This document shows positions 1 to 4,494 of a DNA stretch of 7,379 bases, in pieces. Source of the stretch: Alphaproteobacteria bacterium. GTDB taxonomy: Bacteria; Pseudomonadota; Alphaproteobacteria; SP197. The notes beneath the pieces were generated by a model, which was given only the letters and a program-made list of their open reading frames with translations, searched no databases and was not told where the DNA came from. The first letter of the stretch is position 1, and every line of letters begins with the position of its first letter. The translations under genes were made by a program, and so were the position numbers. The stretch lies in assembly GCA_022822575.1 (NCBI GenBank), contig JAJEBJ010000378.1, positions 1-7,379 on the forward strand, read 5' to 3'.

Positions 1-2
1 CA

Positions 3-569
3 ACAGTGGTGGATGGCGACACTCTTGTGATCGGCACCGAACGCATCCGCATCTACGGAATTGATGCGCCCGAAAGCAACCAGGACTGCGGCGATGGCTG
101 GCCCTGCGGCCGGGACGCGACCAGCGCCGTGGAAGACCTGACCAGGGGCAAATCGATCCGTTGTGAAGGCGATACCCGCGACGTTTACGGCAGGTTGATC
201 GCAATCTGCTATGCCGGGTCCGTGGACATCGGCGGTGATCTCGTGCGCCGCGGCCTTGCCCTTGCCTACCGCCGCTACTCCATGGCCTACGTGGAACACG
301 AAGACGAGGCTAGACAGCATGGTCGCGGCATGTGGTCAGGCGCGTTCGTCGCTCCCTGGGACTGGCGAAGGGGCGTGACCGTGCCGGAGGAGCCGGAATC
401 CGCGGACATTTCGATCGAGGGTGACATGCTGGCCCTCTACGACGACAACAACAACGGCTCGATTTCCTGCAGCGAAGCGCGCCATCACGGCATCGCGCCG
501 GTCGAAGCCGGGCACCCGGCCTACCAGTTCATGAGAGACGGTGACGGCGACGGTGTTGTCTGCGAATAG
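3..569 (+). CDS. Thermonuclease-family (SNase-like) nuclease with C-terminal EF-hand/Excalibur calcium-binding tail; 5' end outside window
   Basis: The frame is open from the left edge, so the start and any signal peptide lie outside. The first residues read TVVDGDTLVIGTERIRIYGI, the opening of the staphylococcal-nuclease fold. Counting from the GTG at position 6 as residue 1, the three catalytic residues of the family are present: R15 and E23 in RIYGIDAPE, and R63 in DVYGR. The calcium-ligand aspartates D5 and D20 are also present. The nuclease domain runs to about residue 122. A short linker leads to the tail: D146-E157 fits a 12-residue EF-hand loop (D/N at 1, 3 and 5, G at 6, I at 8, E at 12), and D178-E187 is the Excalibur DGDGDGVVCE motif. 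C155 and C186 could form a disulfide. The family cleaves DNA and RNA with calcium and is usually secreted or periplasmic. The gene converges on the deacetylase gene across 26 nt. Confidence 0.93.
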   Translation, partial: TVVDGDTLVIGTERIRIYGIDAPESNQDCGDGWPCGRDATSAVEDLTRGKSIRCEGDTRDVYGRLIAICYAGSVDIGGDLVRRGLALAYRRYSMAYVEHEDEARQHGRGMWSGAFVAPWDWRRGVTVPEEPESADISIEGDMLALYDDNNNGSISCSEARHHGIAPVEAGHPAYQFMRDGDGDGVVCE

Positions 570-573
570 CCGC

Positions 574-589
574 CGGAATCACCATTCCG
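574..589. terminator. Short perfect hairpin between convergent genes, possible bidirectional terminator
   Basis: CGGAAT at 574-579 and ATTCCG at 584-589 form a perfect 6-bp stem with loop CACC. It fills most of the 26-nt gap between two genes that end towards each other. There is no T-run on either side, so it is not a textbook intrinsic terminator. Its position is the main argument. Confidence 0.4.
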
Positions 590-595
590 CACGGG

Positions 596-1708
596 TCAGC
601 CGGCCGGCACGGCGGCGGCCAGAGCCGTTGCCTTCGTGATGACGGCGTCCTGGTGGGGATAGAGTTGATGTCCACCAGCCGTGTCGACGTACTGGGCGAA
701 GGGGTCCTCGATCGTCGACGTGGTCCCCGAGAGTTCCTCCATCACCGTCAGGCCGCAATAGGGAACATAGGCTGCTGAATACCCTCCCTCGTGACTTGCC
801 ACCAACGTGCCGCCCGTGAGCTCGTCGGCAAGATCCAGCATGATTGATGTCAACTGACGGTACGTGGAACTCGTCACCATCATGCGTCCCAGGGGATCGT
901 AGATCGAACCGTCGAAACCCGACGCAACGATGATAAGTTGCGGCCGGAAGCGCCGCAGTGCCGGCGCCACAACCCGTTCGAAGACGCCAATGTAGGCATC
1001 CCGGCCCGAACCCGGTGGCAGCGGCACATTGATGGTTGCTCCTTTCCCCGCACCCTCACCGGTCTCGTGAATGTGCCCGGAGTCGGCCGGATACCAGTTG
1101 TCCTGGTGAATCGAGATGGCAAGCACATCCCGGTCTTCCCAGAATATCCGCTGGGTGCCGTTGCCGTGGTGAACGTCCCAGTCGACGACAGCGCAGCGCT
1201 CCACTCCATGGTGGCAACGCGCATGCTCGATGGCCACGCCGACATTGCCGAAGATGCAGAAACCACGCCCTATGTCGGGTTCGGCATGGTGACCAGGGGG
1301 ACGGACGAGGGCGTAGCCATTGTCGATGTCACCACGCAGGGCAGCGTCCACCATTGCGATCGTGCCCCCTGCCGAAAGACAGGCGATCTCGTAGCTGCCG
1401 TGACCGAACGGAGTGGCTTCGCCGGCATCACCGCCCTGACCGGCCGACATCTCCCTGATCCTCTCGACATAGTCGCGGGTGTGCACCCTGAGAATGTCCT
1501 CTTCGCTCGCCATCACCGGACGCACGTCGACGAGGCCGTCGAGGATGCCGGCCACATCCATGAGATTCCTCATGCGCCGCTTGGTCTCGGCGTTTTCTCC
1601 GTGTTCGCCTGGCTGCACCGTCAATCCGGGCCGGTGCCACAGGGCAGCATGCCCCGTGTCATGCCACATGTAGAGTTCGTGAAACAAAAACCCCGTCTTT
1701 CGGTTCAT
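596..1708 (-). CDS. Class II histone-deacetylase-like zinc amidohydrolase (HDAH / acetylpolyamine amidohydrolase type)
   Basis: The 370-residue protein spans the whole arginase/deacetylase fold and matches the length of bacterial class II HDAC-like amidohydrolases such as the characterised HDAH of Bordetella/Alcaligenes. The active site is complete: charge-relay histidines H140-H141 in RPPGHHAEP, zinc ligands D178 and H180 in VVDWDVHHGNG, zinc ligand D266 in ASGFDGS, and catalytic Y310 in HEGGYS. The family hydrolyses N-acetyl or other acyl amides on lysine-like or polyamine amines, normally in the cytoplasm; the natural substrate here is unknown. The ATG at 1708 is chosen because GAGG lies 5 nt upstream and the protein then begins like its relatives (GFLFHELYMWHDTGHA). 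The in-frame extension to 1801 would overlap the kinase gene and has low-complexity Arg/Ser/Trp composition. It is the last gene of the minus-strand block, 26 nt after the kinase stop. Confidence 0.95.
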   Translation of the reverse strand: MNRKTGFLFHELYMWHDTGHAALWHRPGLTVQPGEHGENAETKRRMRNLMDVAGILDGLVDVRPVMASEEDILRVHTRDYVERIREMSAGQGGDAGEATPFGHGSYEIACLSAGGTIAMVDAALRGDIDNGYALVRPPGHHAEPDIGRGFCIFGNVGVAIEHARCHHGVERCAVVDWDVHHGNGTQRIFWEDRDVLAISIHQDNWYPADSGHIHETGEGAGKGATINVPLPPGSGRDAYIGVFERVVAPALRRFRPQLIIVASGFDGSIYDPLGRMMVTSSTYRQLTSIMLDLADELTGGTLVASHEGGYSAAYVPYCGLTVMEELSGTTSTIEDPFAQYVDTAGGHQLYPHQDAVITKATALAAAVPAG

Positions 1709-1734
1709 CAAGACCTCATCTGTCCATTGTCGGC

Positions 1735-2772
1735 TCACAGCCAGGGAAGAAGACCATCTTCGCCGCCAGGACGGGAAAGAAACGCCTCGCCCATGACGCA
1801 CATGGCAGCGGCGTAACCCTCCTCGTTGTCAACTGCAAGCTCGGTTTCGGCGTGGCTGCCGAACCAGGCGAGAATGGCGAAGCGGCGCATCATCACCAGT
1901 GACGGGATGATGGCCATGTCGTCCGCATCAAGGGCGCGGACGGACCTGTACCCTTCGAACCATGCGGCCATGAGGTCGCCAGTGGTATCGAGATTGTCGA
2001 TCAGCGTCAGGGCCGACGCGAGATCGTAGAGAAACCAGGAAAGGCCACAGTCGTCGAAATCGAGGACTCGAGTCTCGTCGCCCACCAGTAGCAGGTTGCC
2101 GAGACGAAGATCACAGTGCGCCAGACCGAAACGCCCGGGCGATCTGCCGTAGATACCCAGGCGTTCGAGAATCTCCCTTTCGGCCCCTTCGAGGAAGGAC
2201 CGCTGATGCGTGTCGTCAAGCGGACCGTCGCGCCAGTCGCCCCAGTTCGGGAGTGGGCCGAAAACACCGGCGGTGTCCCAATTCAGGCGCTCGAAGAATG
2301 CCGGACGCTGCCATGTCATGGCGTGAAGATGAAGTCTGGCGCTCACGTCGCCGAGCCGTCGAAAAGGCTCTTCGAGATCGACATCCATCGATGGCTCCAC
2401 CCCATCGATGAATTCGAAGAGCACCATGTTTCGGGGACCCGCCAGACCGGAAACATGGCCGGTCTGGATCTCGTCACCGTCCGCACCGGCAATTGCCTGG
2501 GGAGTGACGAGGCCGATGTCGTTCTGAAGAGCGTGCAACCAGACGAGCTCAGTCCTGATTCCGTCCCTTGAATGGTATCCGTCGCGGTGAATCCGGAGGA
2601 TCCAGCGTTCACCCGAGGGCCCATCGAGCCGCCACGTCACGTTTTCAGAAACATTGACCAGTGTCACCGTGGTGGAAGCAGGAAGGTCCCAACGCCCGAG
2701 TGACTGGTGCGCCAGATCACGCAGACGCTCCAGCGTGCTGCCGGTTTCGCTCCACGCCGTGACACCGGTCAT
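1735..2772 (-). CDS. APH-family phosphotransferase (aminoglycoside phosphotransferase / choline-kinase-like small-molecule kinase)
   Basis: The 345-residue protein has the bilobal kinase plan of the APH family. The N-lobe contains VSENVTWRL (41-49) and ERWILRIHRDGYHS (about 55-68). The C-lobe has the catalytic loop HCDLRLGN (219-226, catalytic D221, metal ligand N226) and the metal-binding LDFDD (237-241, D238). In the N-lobe strand that usually carries the ATP-binding lysine, the sequence shows arginine (ILRIHR). The family transfers ATP phosphate to hydroxyl groups of small molecules: aminoglycosides, choline, homoserine, hydroxylysine. The sequence does not pick the substrate, and antibiotic resistance should not be assumed. 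The start is the ATG at 2772 (a TTG directly precedes it). No Shine-Dalgarno sequence is visible, and the tRNA CCA end is only 16 nt upstream. The deacetylase gene follows after 26 nt, suggesting co-expression. Confidence 0.9.
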   Translation of the reverse strand: MTGVTAWSETGSTLERLRDLAHQSLGRWDLPASTTVTLVNVSENVTWRLDGPSGERWILRIHRDGYHSRDGIRTELVWLHALQNDIGLVTPQAIAGADGDEIQTGHVSGLAGPRNMVLFEFIDGVEPSMDVDLEEPFRRLGDVSARLHLHAMTWQRPAFFERLNWDTAGVFGPLPNWGDWRDGPLDDTHQRSFLEGAEREILERLGIYGRSPGRFGLAHCDLRLGNLLLVGDETRVLDFDDCGLSWFLYDLASALTLIDNLDTTGDLMAAWFEGYRSVRALDADDMAIIPSLVMMRRFAILAWFGSHAETELAVDNEEGYAAAMCVMGEAFLSRPGGEDGLLPWL

Positions 2773-2788
2773 CAACGCACTGCCGAAG

Positions 2789-2875
2789 TGGTGCGGACGA
2801 GGGGAGTCGAACCCCTACTCCATGTCTGGAAGCGGATTTTAAGTCCGCTGCGTCTACCCATTCCGCCACGTCCGC
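2789..2875 (-). tRNA. tRNA-Leu, anticodon UAA, with encoded CCA
   Basis: On the minus strand an 87-nt cloverleaf can be laid out completely. The acceptor stem is GCGGACG with CGTCCGC. The D arm contains GGGTAGA. The anticodon stem GCGGA/TCCGC encloses loop CTTAAAA with anticodon TAA (2841-2839). A long class II variable arm has stem TCCA/TGGA, the T arm is AGGGG-TTCGACT-CCCCT, and discriminator A and CCA are encoded. The long variable arm with anticodon UAA identifies leucine (UUA/UUG codons). It lies between the dioxygenase gene (45 nt upstream) and the kinase gene (16 nt downstream), all on the same strand. Confidence 0.97.
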
Positions 2876-2901
2876 CCACGGAAATCCCGCTACATGATCC
2901 G

Positions 2902-2920
2902 CCGTCCCGGCGCAAGACGG
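2902..2920 (-). terminator. Weak hairpin just after the dioxygenase stop codon
   Basis: CCGTC (2902-2906) and GACGG (2916-2920) form a 5-bp GC-rich stem with a 9-nt loop immediately after the dioxygenase TGA. There is no T-run. It could attenuate transcription before the tRNA, or be chance or a processing signal. Confidence 0.25.
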
Positions 2921-4123
2921 TCAACCGAGCGCTCCGTTAGGGAGGATGAGATTGGCATCATCCATGTATCCAAGTCTTTCGCACAACTGGCGATAATTGT
3001 TGTGAAATTCTTCCCTGTCCACCGAACACTGTGCGATACGCCTCGGCCCCGATTCCGGGTCGAATTCTGTCCGGGCATGGAGGACCCGGTGGTTGTCGAA
3101 GACATGGCACTCACCGGGCTGAAGCTTGTGCCGGTAGACCAGATCCGCGGAGTAGAGCTCCCTGGCGAAGGCGCCAAGCGCCTTGTACGCGGGTTCGATC
3201 ATCGCTTCATCAAGGTCCTGGACGCCCAAGGTGCGATCCGAGAAGCGGATACCCACAACCTCCCCGTCCTGGTCGGTAACGATCACGCGACCGCGTGCAA
3301 CATAGCGTTCCCGGGGGTTGCGCTCGGCGCAGAACCGGAATGGCTGGCGGGAGAGGAGATCGAAGGCATCGGCATTCCTGGCAGCAAGGCGGCGGGCAGC
3401 CAGCAGACCATCAACGAGAATGGAGTCGCCTCCCTCGCCAGGAGTCGCCTCCAGGCCAAGGTGGAAACTGATGCCAGGCGGCGCATAGCGCCAACCCTCA
3501 TCGGTATGGGGCGCGAGGTGCACCCATCCACCGGCTCCAAGATTGGTGTAGCGTCCCTCCTTCGAGGGTGGCCGTGTCTCGATCGTCGCAACAGCGCCAA
3601 AGTCCGTGTTGCGCAGCACGCCCAGCCTTCCGGCAAGACGCGCCACCTCGTCCTCTCTGGAAGCCGCTCCGCGCACGCGGGCAAAACCGTAATCGCGCAA
3701 CCGCACGCTGAAGGCAAAGAGGGCTTCGTCATCCGCGAGAAGTCTCTCCCAGTCGAGCCAGGGGAATGCCGCAGCCTCCGTCCCCGTCCAGGTCTGCTGC
3801 CTTACCTTTCGTTCCAGACGCGACGACCTGTCATAGGCATTGCGCCTCAGCCAGGTGAGACCATGGCGGGTGACCACCCCGTCGTCCGCCCAATGGACGA
3901 CAAGTTCGCCGTTGTCGATTGCCAATGAGGCTACCTCAAGGGAGGTCGGATCATCCGGCAGACGCAAGGCGGCATCGGACGCCTGGTCGGGCCGGCCGAT
4001 GGCCGGATGGAAATGCTGCTGGCGCAACCACACAAAGTGATAGTGATTCCGTTCCCCGTCGGCCCAGTTGAGGTCGATGCGGCGGTCAGGCAGGATGTCG
4101 AGCGAGTTCACTGATAGGCACAT
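2921..4123 (-). CDS. Gamma-butyrobetaine-hydroxylase-like Fe(II)/2-oxoglutarate dioxygenase (TauD/TfdA family with N-terminal DUF971-type domain)
   Basis: The 400-residue protein has the two-domain plan and length of gamma-butyrobetaine and trimethyllysine hydroxylases. The N-terminal GBBH-like (DUF971) domain covers about residues 11-100 (IDLNWADGERNHYHFVWLR). The catalytic jelly roll follows. Iron ligands are H206 and D208 in APHTDEGWRYAPPG and H349 in FDNHRVLHARTEF. R361 or R362 is the probable 2-oxoglutarate-binding arginine. GGDSILVDG (231-239) is also typical of the family. Members hydroxylate quaternary-amine acids with O2 and 2-oxoglutarate, releasing succinate and CO2, in carnitine biosynthesis and related catabolism. 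In the N-terminal domain the expected CxC..C zinc cysteines are replaced (H37, H39, I42), so the substrate may differ from gamma-butyrobetaine. The ATG at 4123 has GGAG 7 nt upstream. It is the first gene of the minus-strand block and is divergent from the receptor gene. Confidence 0.9.
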   Translation of the reverse strand: MCLSVNSLDILPDRRIDLNWADGERNHYHFVWLRQQHFHPAIGRPDQASDAALRLPDDPTSLEVASLAIDNGELVVHWADDGVVTRHGLTWLRRNAYDRSSRLERKVRQQTWTGTEAAAFPWLDWERLLADDEALFAFSVRLRDYGFARVRGAASREDEVARLAGRLGVLRNTDFGAVATIETRPPSKEGRYTNLGAGGWVHLAPHTDEGWRYAPPGISFHLGLEATPGEGGDSILVDGLLAARRLAARNADAFDLLSRQPFRFCAERNPRERYVARGRVIVTDQDGEVVGIRFSDRTLGVQDLDEAMIEPAYKALGAFARELYSADLVYRHKLQPGECHVFDNHRVLHARTEFDPESGPRRIAQCSVDREEFHNNYRQLCERLGYMDDANLILPNGALG

Positions 4124-4130
4124 CAGAGTT

Positions 4131-4192
4131 CTCCAGTCTCGCGGACCCTTCGTAAACGGCAGGCTATGAGGGCTGCATCATGACTTCAAGGA
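4131..4192 (+). repeat. Left copy of a 62-nt imperfect direct repeat (partner at 7293-7354)
   Basis: Aligned without gaps to 7293-7354 (offset 3162), 46 of 62 positions are identical by hand count. Identical blocks include GCGGACCCTTCG, GGCAGGCT and CAAG. The repeat covers a Shine-Dalgarno-like GAGGG (4168-4172) and the ATG at 4180. It also lies directly upstream of the dioxygenase gene on the other strand, overlapping that gene's Shine-Dalgarno region. Confidence 0.7.
4147..4172 (+). promoter_or_regulatory. Possible hairpin pairing with the GAGGG ribosome-binding site (left copy)
   Basis: CCTTC (4147-4151) can pair with GAGGG (4168-4172) as C-G, C-G, U-G, U-A, C-G around a 16-nt loop. GAGGG sits 7 nt before the ATG at 4180. 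The same stem in the same register exists in the right copy, with U-A instead of U-G. Confidence 0.35.
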
Positions 4193-4350
4193 CACGTCCC
4201 GGCAGCATCGCGTTCCGTCGCTGCCCCAAGCAAATTTCCAGGACGCTCTGCTCGCGGCAGCGGTGTGAGCCCTGCCATGCGGCTCGTGTGGACTTCGAAT
4301 CGCCGCCACGGTACGAACAACCGACAAGGTGCCGGAAACCATGTGGTTGA
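4180..4350 (+). CDS. Possible small Cys/Arg-rich ORF (56 aa) upstream of the receptor gene; could be a leader peptide or gene remnant
   Basis: The ATG at 4180 has GAGGG 7 nt upstream and opens a 56-codon frame beginning MTSRTRPGSIAFRRCP and ending in TGA at 4348-4350. It has six cysteines (15, 24, 29, 32, 51, 55), including CEPC at 29-32, and many arginines. It resembles no family I know. For a coding reading: the ribosome-binding site, and a start region shared with the copy at 7342. Against it: the composition is what random GC-rich sequence gives, and its 3' end runs into the likely receptor promoter. Confidence 0.2.
   Translation: MTSRTRPGSIAFRRCPKQISRTLCSRQRCEPCHAARVDFESPPRYEQPTRCRKPCG
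4201..4225. repeat. Inverted repeat in the divergent intergenic region
   Basis: GGCAGC (4201-4206) and GCTGCC (4220-4225) are perfect complements separated by 13 nt. It lies between the dioxygenase and receptor genes and could fold in a leader RNA on either strand or be an operator. Six-base arms of this composition also arise by chance. Confidence 0.25.
4337..4348. promoter_or_regulatory. Operator-like palindrome AACCA-TG-TGGTT overlapping the candidate -35 of the receptor gene
   Basis: AACCATGTGGTT has perfect 5-bp arms around a 2-nt centre. Its right end overlaps the first two bases of the TTGAGA element. A dimeric repressor bound here would cover the -35 region. Confidence 0.3.
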
Positions 4351-4376
4351 GACATTCGGATCATGCCCTTTAGCAT
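4347..4376 (+). promoter_or_regulatory. Candidate sigma-70-type promoter of the TonB-dependent receptor gene
   Basis: TTGAGA (4347-4352) and TAGCAT (4371-4376) are separated by 18 nt. Each resembles a consensus hexamer. Transcription would start near 4383 and leave a leader of about 110 nt before the ATG at 4495. The call rests on the hexamer match and position only. Confidence 0.35.
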
Positions 4377-4378
4377 GA
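4361..4378. promoter_or_regulatory. Operator-like palindrome TCATGC-N6-GCATGA overlapping the candidate -10
   Basis: Perfect 6-bp arms TCATGC (4361-4366) and GCATGA (4373-4378) flank CCTTTA and overlap the TAGCAT hexamer. With the palindrome at 4337-4348 it brackets the putative promoter, an arrangement expected of repressor sites. Confidence 0.35.
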
Positions 4379-4494
4379 GCGCCATGGCTGATCAGACTCC
4401 AGGTTCACGATGGCGACCGCTTCCGTTTGCACTTGATGCCGGTGCGACGGAAGCCAGAGTCTCAACACAAGGTCATCCCGTATGGAGATTCGCG

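Noticed and set aside
1709..1801. N-terminal extension of the deacetylase by 31 residues
   Set aside because: It would overlap the kinase gene. The extension has atypical composition, while the ATG at 1708 has GAGG 5 nt upstream and gives the family's usual N-terminus.
938..1816. Plus-strand open frame of 292 codons
   Set aside because: It lies opposite the deacetylase, whose active-site motifs are complete. The antisense product has no recognisable domain.
2789..2875. tRNA gene as an integration site for a mobile element
   Set aside because: No integrase gene or duplicated tRNA 3' end is visible, and housekeeping-type genes flank it closely.
2894..3928. Plus-strand open frame of 344 codons
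   Set aside because: It is a mirror of the dioxygenase gene, which has its iron-binding residues and a good Shine-Dalgarno sequence.
4363..4494. Longer start for the receptor
   Set aside because: It would put 44 polar residues before an otherwise proper signal peptide and would start within the candidate promoter. The ATG at 4495 has its own GGAG.
4124..4494. Cobalamin riboswitch upstream of the receptor
   Set aside because: I looked for the B12-box GCCACTG and the associated conserved segments and found none in order.
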